Shown piece after piece: positions 53,738 to 62,276 of a stretch of 64,000 nt of DNA (position 1 is its first letter; each line of letters opens with the position of its first letter). The stretch is taken from NCBI RefSeq assembly GCF_000195315.1, contig NC_015389.1:1426001-1490000 (forward strand), read 5' to 3'. A program made the translations under genes and the position numbers. Under the pieces are notes generated by a model. The model was given only the letters and a program-made list of their open reading frames with translations, ran no database searches and had not been told where the DNA came from. This DNA comes from Coriobacterium glomerans PW2. Lineage in GTDB: Bacteria; Actinomycetota; Coriobacteriia; Coriobacteriales; Coriobacteriaceae.

Positions 53738-55729
53738 ATGACCATCAGACGCGGGAGCGGTCTCGGTCTCGGTTTCGGTCTCGGCAGCACGGCGCCCTCC
53801 ACCCTCAGACTCTGCGGCCGGCGCGCCGCACTCCACGGCTCCGCTGCGGACGTCCCAGGCGCGCAGCATGTAGAAGATCTCCTGCGCCACGGCCCGGGGG
53901 ATCCCCTTCACCTCGGCGATCTGCTCCGCGCTCGCCTGACGTAGTCGCTTCATGGAGCCGAAGTGACGCATCACGGCGCGCTTGCGCACAGGGCCCACGC
54001 CCTCGATCTCGTCGAGCACCGAAGCCGTCATCGCCTTGTCGCGCAGCTGGCGATGGAACGTGATCGCGAAGCGGTGAGCCTCGTCGCGAACCTGCTTGAT
54101 GAGGTAGAGCGACGCCGAACCGGACGGCAGCACGACCGGTGTGTCGTCCCAGGGCACGAACAGCTCCTCGTCCGCCTTTGCCAGACCGCACACCGGTATA
54201 TCGAGTCCGAGTTCGGCGAGCTGCGTCATGGCGGCCGTCAGCTGCGGCTTGCCGCCATCGACCACAAGCAGATCCGGCCGAGATCCGAAGCGCTCGTCGG
54301 CCATGCGCACCGGTGCGTAGCGTCGCCCCAGCACCTCCAGCATCGAGGCGAAATCGTTGGCCTCGCCGGTTGATGTGCGAATGCGGAAGCGACGATACTG
54401 GCTCTTGTCAGCGTGGCCCGCTGTGAACACCACCATCGAGGCGACGGTGAAGCACCCGTGGATGGTCGAGATGTCGAAGCACTCGATGCGCATCGGAGGT
54501 GCAGGAAGCGCCAAAGCGCTCTCGAGCTGCAGCAGCGCCTGGTTCGTGCGATCGTCGGCGTAACCGGTGCGCATCATATAGCGCATGAGAGCGTGGCGCG
54601 CGTTGCGCTCGCAGGTCTCAAGCAGACGGTGCTTCTCGCCGCGCTGCGGACGGTGGAGCCGGCACACCCTGCCGCGCTTCTCGGTGAGCCACTCGCCGAG
54701 CAGCTCGGCGTCAGCGAGATCGATCGCGACGTCGACCTCGGCGGGAACGTCGGCCGTCTCGTCGTAGTAGCGCTTGATGAAGCCCGAGACCAGCTCATCG
54801 GCTTCCACGTCAAGGCCCTTGTCGAGGATGAACTCGACGCTTCTGATCGTTCGTCCCTCGCGCACGATGAACACGCACGCCCCGGCGATGGTCTCCTCGC
54901 GATAGAAGCCGACGAGATCTATATCCACACTCGTGGGAAACTCGACCTGCTGCCGGTCATCGAGGTCGCTGATCATCTGGAGACGCCGTTTGATGCGGCC
55001 GGCGCGCTCGAAATCGAGCGCTTCGGCGGCCTCGTTCATCTCGGAGACGAGCTCGTTGACCACATCGCGGCGCTGACCGGTGAGAAAGCGCTCCACGGCT
55101 CGGATGCTCCGAGCATATTGCTCGGGGGCGATGGCGCCGACGCACACGCCCGGGCCGCGGCCCACGTGGTAATCGAAGCAGGGTCGGCCACCGGTTGCGC
55201 ACACCAGGCTCACGATGTCCTCATCCCCGCGATGCGCCTCGATCATGCGGCGCACCCGGCGCCACTCGGCGCACCCAGCGCTGCAGACGGGTATGACCTT
55301 GCGCAGGGTATCGATCGTCTCTCGCGCGGCGCGGCTGTCCGTGTAGGGGCCGAAGTAGCGCGTGCCGGCTCTGTGGCGCTCCCGGGTGTACTTGATAGCG
55401 GGAAACAGATCGCTCTCGGTCACCGCGATGAACGGATAGCTCTTGTCGTCCTTGAAGTCCACATTGTAGTAGGGGCGGTACTGGCGGATGAGGTTGCGCT
55501 CGAGCACGAGCGCCTCGTGCTCGGAATCCACGACGATGTAGTCGAAGCCGCGCACGACCTGCATCATCAGAGGAATCTTCTCGCGGTCGTCGGCGAGCGT
55601 CACGTACTGGCGCATGCGCGTACGCAGATTCTTGGCCTTGCCGACGTAGATGACCTCGCCGGCGGCGTTCTTCCACAGATAGCAGCCCGGCAGCGCCGGT
55701 ACGCGGGAGACCTGCTCCGCCAGGCTCAT
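53699..55729 (-). CDS. uvrC: Excinuclease ABC subunit C
   Basis: About 676 residues. The GIY-YIG nuclease is at residues about 8-95 (PALPGCYLWKNAAGEVIYVGKAKNLRTRM in pieces), a UVR motif at about 205-240 (MNEAAEALDFERAGRIKRRL), the RNase H-like 5' nuclease at about 380-560 (RIECFDISTIHG, LLVVDGGKPQLTAA), and a helix-hairpin-helix pair at about 580-640. After the normal end the chain continues with an acidic (TE)n run coded by GGTCTC-like hexamers and then HKSAPFVHKTIE coded by element C, so the C-terminus is foreign to the family. The ATG at 55729 is preferred; one at 55750 is also possible. Confidence 0.93.
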   Translation of the reverse strand: MSLAEQVSRVPALPGCYLWKNAAGEVIYVGKAKNLRTRMRQYVTLADDREKIPLMMQVVRGFDYIVVDSEHEALVLERNLIRQYRPYYNVDFKDDKSYPFIAVTESDLFPAIKYTRERHRAGTRYFGPYTDSRAARETIDTLRKVIPVCSAGCAEWRRVRRMIEAHRGDEDIVSLVCATGGRPCFDYHVGRGPGVCVGAIAPEQYARSIRAVERFLTGQRRDVVNELVSEMNEAAEALDFERAGRIKRRLQMISDLDDRQQVEFPTSVDIDLVGFYREETIAGACVFIVREGRTIRSVEFILDKGLDVEADELVSGFIKRYYDETADVPAEVDVAIDLADAELLGEWLTEKRGRVCRLHRPQRGEKHRLLETCERNARHALMRYMMRTGYADDRTNQALLQLESALALPAPPMRIECFDISTIHGCFTVASMVVFTAGHADKSQYRRFRIRTSTGEANDFASMLEVLGRRYAPVRMADERFGSRPDLLVVDGGKPQLTAAMTQLAELGLDIPVCGLAKADEELFVPWDDTPVVLPSGSASLYLIKQVRDEAHRFAITFHRQLRDKAMTASVLDEIEGVGPVRKRAVMRHFGSMKRLRQASAEQIAEVKGIPRAVAQEIFYMLRAWDVRSGAVECGAPAAESEGGGRRAAETETETETAPASDGHHKSAPFVHKTIE

Positions 55730-55756
55730 GATGTCCTCATCACCGAGCATGACGCG

Positions 55757-58165
55757 CTAGCACGACCCTCGCGAGCCGCCTGCACCCGGAGGCGAAAGGC
55801 GTCGGCCACCCGAGTCGCCAGCGCGGTTCGGACCTGAGACCGCTCGGTGGTTCGAGCCGGTGCCGGCACAAGGCCCGGTCTGATCGAGACGAGCGGAGCC
55901 GGTGCCGCCACGGGGCCCGGCCTGATCGAGACGCGCGGAGGATGGGGCGCTCAGAGACGGAGGGGCGGGACGGCCGCGGCCGAAGCGAGCCCCGGGACGT
56001 CCGTGCGCGCTCGTGACGCGCGCGTCCTCACCGCGCGCCGCGACTTCGCCTCCGACGTGGCTGCGCCGCGTCGTCGCAGCCGACGGAGAGGCGGCGACGC
56101 GCCCTCTCGCGCGCGTCCGGGATGTGGCGCGGCGTCGATGCGGTCTGGCGCAGCGCTGCATGCCGCCGCGCGCCCGGCGCCGGCTGCGGCCGCCCAGCAG
56201 TCTGCGGATGAGCGAGCCGACCGCATCGGCCTCGGGTACGCCCACCAGCACGGCCGCACCGAACGTCACGAGAAGCGAGACGCAACCCGAGATGACGACA
56301 TAGCAAAGCGTGCGATACGCCGAAACCGCGACCTCGGTTCCATGGACCGTGACCACAAGGGGGCCCGTGGTCGCCTGCAGCGCCTGCATGACGCCCCAGC
56401 CGGCCGCCGCGCCCAGCGCACCGAGCACCGCGCCGGTCGCGAAGCCCCGGATGATGGTGCCGACATTGAGGCCATGCAGCCGGCGACGCAGCCATCGGAT
56501 CGACAGCGCGTCGAGCACGAGGAAGTACAAGAGGTTCGACAGGGCGATCAGCTCCATGCCCCCTCCCAGCACCATGACGACCACCAGCGTGAAGGTCGCC
56601 TCGCACACGGCCGCCACCAAGCAGAAGCGAGCATAGGGCCGCATGTCCATCAGAGCGGAGAAGCTCTTCTGCAGAAGCACGAACTGTCCGTAGAACGGCA
56701 GGGAGAGAGCGAGCACGGCGGTGTAGCTCGCAACGAGATGCACGCCGGAGACGGTGAACGCCCCGGCCGCGTAGACGAGGTTCAGCGGGAAGCTGTAGAC
56801 GACCACGTACAGCGCCAGGGGAATCATGAAGAAGAACAGCTCGCTGACCCCTCGTGAGATGCCCGCTCGCACGCTTCGCGTGTCTCCGCGGGAGGCATCG
56901 CGCGCAAGCTCGGTGTACAGAGCCGTGGACAGCGGTATCGCGATGAGCGCATAGGGCAGCGTGTACCACAGGCGCGAGTAGGCGATGACCGACGCACCGG
57001 TCTCCGGCTGCACGTGCATGGCCGTCGAGTTCGTGACGGAGCCGAGCACGAAGGTGCAGGCCGTCGCCACGAGCGTGGGCACGCCGAGCGCCACGGTCTG
57101 GCGCAGCGCCGGATCGGAGAGGTTGATCCTCAGGCGCGGCCGGATGCCCAAGCGGATGAGCGCCGGGATCTGACAGACCATCTGGACCGCGACCCCGGCG
57201 GTTGATCCCACGGCGATCACGAGCAGCGCGGCCATCGGACTCACCTGCGAGAGCGGACGATACGCCAGAAAGCTCGCGATGGTCACGACGTTGTTGAGCA
57301 CAGGGGCGAACGACGACCAGAAATACTCGCGATGCGCGTTGAGCACGCTCGAGAACACGGAGCCCAGACCGTAGAACAGGATCTGGACGGCCGTGTAGCG
57401 AAAGAAGAAGACGGACAGATCGATCGTCTTGGCGGCGTCGGCGGCATCGCTGCTGCCCAGAAACGACTGCGTCCAGATGACCGCCGGAGCGAACACGGTT
57501 GAGAGCGCGACGATCACCCCGAGTACGACCAGCAGGATCCCGAGCAGATTGCCGATGTAGTCCTCGGCGCCAGCGCGTCCTCTGTTGCGACGCACGTCCA
57601 TGTAGACCGGCAGGAACGCCGTGACGAGCATGCCGCCCATAACGAGTTCGTAGAGGGTGTTGGGTAGGTTGTTCGATATCTGAAACGCCGTTGAGACGGT
57701 GCTGATGCCGATACCGAACGCCATGGCCCACGTGCGTATGAAACCGGTCACGCGCGACAAGACGATGAGTCCGGTCATAAGACGCGCCGAACGCATGACG
57801 CCGCCGTAATCGGAGGTGGACATGTCGTCCTCGGCGGCGCTCGCAGCGCTTCCGCGGCCGGGCGCGGGATCTTCGCGCGCGTTCAGCGAAGCGTCCACCT
57901 CTGAGCCGCCGCTCGGGCGCGCGTCCGCTCGGTCAGCGCCGCTCGGCGTGCACAGACCCGCAGGCAGGGCGGGTGCGCGATGACAGCCGGGAGGCGGCAC
58001 GGCACCGGCGGCCTCCAGAAAGGCAGAGGTCTTGTCCGGCTCGATGAGCGGACGCTTGGCCCAACCGGCCGCGTTCAAAAATGCCGACGTCTCATCGGGC
58101 CTGCACGAGCCCGGCTCGTCACCGGATCCGAAGTGATTGCCGTCATGACGCGGCTTGTCTGCCAT
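55757..58165 (-). CDS. murJ: Lipid II flippase MurJ with long N- and C-terminal extensions
   Basis: An 802-residue protein. Residues about 125-630 form the 14-helix MurJ core (SRVTGFIRTWAMAFGIGISTVSTAF in pieces, NNLPNTLYELVMGGMLVTAFLPVY in pieces). The N-terminal 120 residues are low complexity and carry a duplicated motif, DETSAFLNAAG and DKTSAFLEAAG, perhaps a protein-docking repeat. The C-terminal 140 residues are Arg/Gly/Ala-rich and include a 42-bp tandem repeat (55854-55937) coding ARLDQ-GP-GTGS twice. The ATG at 58165 follows AAGGGATAGGA. It is upstream of uvrC in the same direction. The core function is confident; both tails are unexplained. Confidence 0.88.
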   Translation of the reverse strand: MADKPRHDGNHFGSGDEPGSCRPDETSAFLNAAGWAKRPLIEPDKTSAFLEAAGAVPPPGCHRAPALPAGLCTPSGADRADARPSGGSEVDASLNAREDPAPGRGSAASAAEDDMSTSDYGGVMRSARLMTGLIVLSRVTGFIRTWAMAFGIGISTVSTAFQISNNLPNTLYELVMGGMLVTAFLPVYMDVRRNRGRAGAEDYIGNLLGILLVVLGVIVALSTVFAPAVIWTQSFLGSSDAADAAKTIDLSVFFFRYTAVQILFYGLGSVFSSVLNAHREYFWSSFAPVLNNVVTIASFLAYRPLSQVSPMAALLVIAVGSTAGVAVQMVCQIPALIRLGIRPRLRINLSDPALRQTVALGVPTLVATACTFVLGSVTNSTAMHVQPETGASVIAYSRLWYTLPYALIAIPLSTALYTELARDASRGDTRSVRAGISRGVSELFFFMIPLALYVVVYSFPLNLVYAAGAFTVSGVHLVASYTAVLALSLPFYGQFVLLQKSFSALMDMRPYARFCLVAAVCEATFTLVVVMVLGGGMELIALSNLLYFLVLDALSIRWLRRRLHGLNVGTIIRGFATGAVLGALGAAAGWGVMQALQATTGPLVVTVHGTEVAVSAYRTLCYVVISGCVSLLVTFGAAVLVGVPEADAVGSLIRRLLGGRSRRRARGGMQRCARPHRRRATSRTRARGRVAASPSAATTRRSHVGGEVAARGEDARVTSAHGRPGARFGRGRPAPPSLSAPSSARLDQAGPRGGTGSARLDQTGPCAGTGSNHRAVSGPNRAGDSGGRRLSPPGAGGSRGSC
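55854..55937. repeat. 42-bp tandem duplication in the murJ 3' end
   Basis: Two near-identical 42-base units at 55854-55895 and 55896-55937 each encode 14 residues of the MurJ tail. The period keeps the frame. Confidence 0.85.
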
Positions 58166-58512
58166 CCGTCCTATCCCTTCTTGCATGTGCGGACCACGAT
58201 CGCGAGCAGACCGCGCACATGAGCACGGGTGCCTTCTCGTCCGCCGCGGGCCGCGCGACGGGCATGCAGCATACCACATGAGCGCCAACGGATGTGGAGG
58301 TCATGGGGTGCGCACCTCGTATCAGTGTAGCCATCTGAGTAATCCGTACCGCGTCCAAGGTGTCATTCCATTGATTTTCTTGCCGGCGCGCGGGCGCGGG
58401 CGGCCGAGGTGCGAGCGGGCGCGGGGGCGAGGGCGGGCGGCCGGGTCGCGGGCGCGACCGAGGCGCGGGCGCGGCAGAGGCGCGGTCGCGGGCGACCGAG
58501 GTGCGGAGCGCG
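58166..58512. repeat. Interval with a GC-rich low-complexity repeat upstream of murJ
   Basis: 58381-58512 is a degenerate run of GCGGGCG/GACCGAGG motifs on the plus strand, close to 90% G+C, adjoining element D. The remainder (58166-58380) should hold the murJ promoter; none was clear. No gene is supported. Confidence 0.7.
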
Positions 58513-58580
58513 ACAAACGCGCGGTTTTTGACCAGAATACTGCTATTTGACCCCCTGATTGTAGTCAAAAAGCGCGCGGC
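58513..58580. repeat. Palindromic intergenic element, copy D
   Basis: The left arm ACGCGCGGTTTTTGACC and right arm AGTCAAAAAGCGCGCG surround a TTTGACCCCCTG core. It is in the same orientation as copy B. It supplies the last codons and stop codon (58543-58545) of a broken adhesin fragment. Confidence 0.8.
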
Positions 58581-58861
58581 TGCAGGCATCGGCGGCCGCG
58601 CCCAGCGAGGTGCGATTCGATTCGAGCCCGGTGGTGCTCAGAGCGCTCACGGGCACCTTGCTGCTGTCGGTGGCAGCGCGGTTGGAAAACGCCTTGTTTC
58701 CGAGCTTCGTCAGAGTGGTGTTGCGATTCAGACCCGTCTGCTCGAGCGCGTAGCAGTAATCTCGATGTCGGCGTCCGAGATCGCGGCGTGATAATCCTTC
58801 TGCCCGGACAGGTATCCGTAGATCTCGCACGTCGGGTGCTCCGCATCGTCGTCGGCGACAC
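58543..58861 (-). pseudogene. Fragment of a BspA-like leucine-rich-repeat adhesin
   Basis: Two overlapping frames carry pieces of LRR_5-type sequence: an upstream piece with IYGYLSGQKDYHAAISDAD and, after a frameshift, YALEQTGLNRNTTLTKLGNKAF, then TGLESNRTSLGAAA and FDYNQGVK-stop. The TGL...N-x-S/T-V/L-x-x-L/I-G pattern matches the intact adhesin at 59461-61914. The final residues come from element D. It is probably the 3' remnant of the truncated paralogue at 58874. Confidence 0.75.
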
Positions 58862-58873
58862 GGAACCGCTAGG

Positions 58874-59296
58874 TCACCCTTCTTTGTTCCTTACGCCGAT
58901 GAACGCGTGGAATTCTTGCACGAGATTTAAAGCTCGCGGGGTCCCCCCGAGATTTAAAGCTCGCGGGGTCCGCCCGAGATTCGGAGCTCGCGGGGCCCGC
59001 TTGAGATTCGGAGCTCGCGGGGCCCGCTTGAGATTCGGAGCTCGCGGCGCCCGCCCGAGATTTGGAGCTCGCGGGGTCCCCGTGTCGGCGCGGTGCGCGT
59101 CCGCATCGGCGGCGCGGATCCCGCGCGCTGACGGCCGCTCTCCCCCTGCCGTGGCGGCATCCGACCCGGAATGCACTGCGGGGCTCGCCGTGCCCTGGGC
59201 CAACATGACCGCCGCGCCCGACGCAAGCAGCACCGCTGCGACGCAGCCGATGAGGACGGCCGACCTCGCAGCAGTTGTCCACGTGCGCCGGCTCAC
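58874..59296 (-). pseudogene. Truncated duplicate of the BspA-like adhesin with a collapsed repeat body
   Basis: The first 55 residues (from the GTG at 59296: SRRTWTTAARSAVLIGCVAA and VLLASGAAVMLAQG) are almost the same as the signal region of the adhesin at 61914. After about 40 more residues the chain consists of six 9-residue units of the type RAPRAPNLK and ends HAFIGVRNKEG. The leucine-rich, InlB-like and anchor regions are absent. A secreted repeat peptide could still be made, but gene decay is more likely. Confidence 0.75.
58921..59082. repeat. 27-bp tandem repeat, about six units
   Basis: Units of GAGCTCGCGGGGCCCGCTTG-like sequence plus AGATTCG repeat with a 27-base period; two central units are identical and the outer units have diverged. 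The period preserves the reading frame of the truncated adhesin gene. Confidence 0.9.
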
Positions 59297-59460
59297 AGTG
59301 CAACCGATTCCGTGCGAGGATGCATGCTGCCACGAGGCCGCGGCAAGCCGACTGAGATCGCGCGCGCAACCTAGGTGGAACATATCGACAATCCCGCACG
59401 ATAATCCGTCACGCTTCGATCCGCTCGCAAATGCCTGAGCGAAACACGGAGAAGTGTCGG

Positions 59461-61914
59461 CTAGAGCGCCAATCCCCCACGGCGGCGCCAGACAAGCGTC
59501 GCCGCGCCGAGTGCCGCCGTCAGCGCCAGTGCGCACGCACCTGCCTGCGCGGGTCCGGACCCGAAGGCACCGGTGCCCGGCAGGGTCGGTGCGGCCTGGT
59601 AGCTCATCGTCACATCGATGGCACCGGGCGTCACCGGCTCGTAGTGCTTGCCATCGATCGTGACGGTCCCACCCTCTGCGATGAGGATCTCGCTTACCGA
59701 GCCGCAGAGCTGGAAGCCAGCGGGGGCCATCGTGTTGAAGAGATAGTAGTCGCCCGGAGCCAGACCGTATAGGGCTATCGAGCCATCGGTACCCGACACC
59801 CGGGGCCAGCCGTTGGGCCCGACCGGGTGGGTCTTGTCCTTATCGATGAAGACCTCGTTGGCCCATTTTGAAGTGTCCGAGACCTTACTCGAGTGGCTCA
59901 AGACGTAGCCGGCACCGGCAACCAAAGCGCCACCTGAATCGGCGCTGTGCACCGTGAGAGACATGGAGACCTTGGACTTCCACTGGGCGTAGAGCATCAC
60001 GGTGGCATCTTGCATCTTGCTCAGATCACCAATCAGAGTCTCCTGGTCGTCGAGATGCTCTCCGCTGCCGTCGGCCATGGTGTTCCACCCGGTAAACTCG
60101 AAGTCCTTTCCACGGGTGTACGTGTTTCTCGGCAGCTTCAAAGTCTCGCCGTAGATCTTGGTCTGTGCCGGCATCAAGGTGCCCGAGCCCTTGTTCGGCA
60201 AGAAATTTATCGTGTAGCGCACGGCAGGAACCGTGCAATCGAGCGGCGCGGCACCCTTGTCGTCGTATACGTTGTAGCTGCGCCGCGTCGCACCTGCTGG
60301 ATAGGCGAATTCAGTCTGTCCGACGACGGTGACGCTCAGGTGCTCTTCGTTGGGCGTCAGCTTGCCCTTGGGGTCTTCTTTCTGCGGCAGCGTCTCGAAG
60401 CCGAAGTTGACCTTAGTGGAGCCAGGGGGAACGGTTACCGAATACTCTCCCAAGCACCCGCCGTTATCGCGCGATATGCTCAGCCTGAAGCTCTGCTTTG
60501 CGAAGACTGTCATGTGCGCCCTCGTGAAATTATTCGTGATCCGTTTAGCAGAGACCTCCTTCATGGGAGTCATGACGACGAGCGTGCCGTCCGTTTGAGA
60601 AAAGGTTATATTGTCGTCCGTCAGCGTCGGAACTTCGGCCCATGAGGGGGGCACGAACACCTTGGTTATTTTCGAGCCCGTAAACGTCGACGATTTCGCT
60701 CCGCTGCTATCGCGCACAAGCTTAAAACTCTCCGGCGGACCGTTGAGATACAGCCGATCGTAGTTGGTGCCGTCAAATGAGGCGATCCCGATAGTAAGCG
60801 GTTTGTCTTTGATTTCGGGTGCGTTCAGCACCAGATCGTACAAGTTGGTGTTTCCGTTGACATCGGGCTCCTTGCCCAAGCTAGGACAGTCATGGAAAGC
60901 GCGTGCCCCGATGGAGGTGACCGTCGTGTTCGTCGTCAGACCTGTCGAGGTCAGACTCTTGCAGTCGTAGAAGGGACCCATCTCACCATCCATACCGAGA
61001 TCTGTCACAGACTTGTTTTTTTCAAGTCCGGTCGTCTTCAGATTCTGATCGTTATCGAAGGCGTTTGCGCGCAGCTGCTTTACCGAGTCATTATCGGCCA
61101 AACCGGTCTTATCGTAGTTGCCGTTGGAGAATGCACCCCCATCGATGAGAGTGACACTTGAATTCTCAGCAAGGCCGGTCTCTCCGATCCTACCATCATG
61201 GTTGTAGGCCTCGCGCCCGATGCTGAGGATGGTTGAGTCCTTGTCCGCGAGGCCGGTGGACGTGATGTCATAGCACTGCCAGAAGGCCATTGAGCCGACA
61301 CGGTTCACCGTGTACACGTCGTTGTTGTAGACGATAGTGTGCGGCAGCGTCACATCGCCGCTCGGCGCGGGATCCAGAACCTCTCCCTGCGTGCTTTGAA
61401 ATGCGTTCTCCTTGTTGACTCCGCTGCCGATCTCCACCGTTCTGTTATCTGGATCGACGCTCGTGACGCCATACTGGCATCTCCATACCTTGCCGCCTAC
61501 AGAAATGGACCCCCAGAATCGCGTGCCCACGACGGCCGCGCGAGGCGACGTGGCACCAGAGTTCTCATTCGTGGGCGACGCCTGATGTTTCGTGCCATCT
61601 GAGGCCGGTTGCAAACCACCGCCCGCCCCGGATTTCTTGGCGCCCGTCGAGCCATCGGTAGCGGCCGCATCGGCTTGTTGAGCGCGGTCGCCACTTTTGC
61701 CGTCGATGCGCTCGGGATCGGTTGTCTTGTGCGCGCTCACGCGACTCTCCTTGACGGACGAGCCCTGCTGACCGGCATCCGCCCCGGAATGCACCCCGGG
61801 GCTCGCCGCGCCTTGGGCCCACATGACCGCAGCGCTCGACGCAAGCAGTGTCGCAGCGACGCAGCCGATGAGAACGGCCGACCTCACAGCAGATGTCCAC
61901 GTGCGCCGGCTCAC
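59461..61914 (-). CDS. LPxTG-anchored BspA-like leucine-rich-repeat surface protein
   Basis: An 817-residue surface adhesin. The signal peptide starts MSRRTWTSAVRSAVLIGCVA with likely cleavage after MWAQG. A Ser/Lys-rich linker follows to about residue 140, then LRR_5 repeats with TGL-x-x-N-x-S/T-V motifs (about 205-400), a beta region (400-540), an InlB B-like repeat (YTINFLPNKGSGTLMPAQTK to LYAQWK, about 560-640), a Cna-B/SpaA-type domain (about 650-760) and the sorting signal LPGTG, a helix, and RRRGG at the C-terminus. No sortase gene is nearby. The GTG at 61914 is chosen because it gives a clean signal peptide and is conserved in the duplicate; an ATG at 61986 is possible. Confidence 0.88.
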   Translation of the reverse strand: MSRRTWTSAVRSAVLIGCVAATLLASSAAVMWAQGAASPGVHSGADAGQQGSSVKESRVSAHKTTDPERIDGKSGDRAQQADAAATDGSTGAKKSGAGGGLQPASDGTKHQASPTNENSGATSPRAAVVGTRFWGSISVGGKVWRCQYGVTSVDPDNRTVEIGSGVNKENAFQSTQGEVLDPAPSGDVTLPHTIVYNNDVYTVNRVGSMAFWQCYDITSTGLADKDSTILSIGREAYNHDGRIGETGLAENSSVTLIDGGAFSNGNYDKTGLADNDSVKQLRANAFDNDQNLKTTGLEKNKSVTDLGMDGEMGPFYDCKSLTSTGLTTNTTVTSIGARAFHDCPSLGKEPDVNGNTNLYDLVLNAPEIKDKPLTIGIASFDGTNYDRLYLNGPPESFKLVRDSSGAKSSTFTGSKITKVFVPPSWAEVPTLTDDNITFSQTDGTLVVMTPMKEVSAKRITNNFTRAHMTVFAKQSFRLSISRDNGGCLGEYSVTVPPGSTKVNFGFETLPQKEDPKGKLTPNEEHLSVTVVGQTEFAYPAGATRRSYNVYDDKGAAPLDCTVPAVRYTINFLPNKGSGTLMPAQTKIYGETLKLPRNTYTRGKDFEFTGWNTMADGSGEHLDDQETLIGDLSKMQDATVMLYAQWKSKVSMSLTVHSADSGGALVAGAGYVLSHSSKVSDTSKWANEVFIDKDKTHPVGPNGWPRVSGTDGSIALYGLAPGDYYLFNTMAPAGFQLCGSVSEILIAEGGTVTIDGKHYEPVTPGAIDVTMSYQAAPTLPGTGAFGSGPAQAGACALALTAALGAATLVWRRRGGLAL

Positions 61915-62276
61915 AATGCAACCGATTCCACATGAGGGGCCTGCGACACCACAGTGGCGGCAAGCCGGTCGCGAAGGCGCGCGCAACCTGAGATACTATG
62001 CGATCCGCCAAGGGTCGCTGATGAATGTTGGCACTCGTCGATCGCAGAGACGACCGCGATAAAGGTGCATCCCAAAAGGGGGCACATGGAGTTTGCAGCT
62101 AAATTCGGCCCCATAGAATAGCCCCCTTCCAGCTAAAACGGTCTTCCATCTGGAGCGGGACAGAGCGACATTCCCGCGCGGTAATGTAGTTTTCATTCTA
62201 TCATTTTGTCCGGAATCTCAATCAGATTATGTTCATTCATACAAATGTCACAAGACATTCAGGTCTCTCGATCAGT
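61915..62276. other. Interval between uvrA and the adhesin gene
   Basis: No gene seen. An inverted repeat AAGGGGGC (62076-62083)/GCCCCCTT (62121-62128) and a direct repeat of CAGCTAAA occur in it, followed by an AT-rich stretch. It may hold the uvrA transcript end and the adhesin promoter. Confidence 0.4.

Noticed and set aside
58381-58580. CRISPR-like repeat structure in the GC-rich region and the palindromic elements
   Set aside because: There is no regular repeat-spacer alternation of 28-37 bp units with unique spacers, and no cas gene in the window; the repeats are direct tandem or single palindromes.
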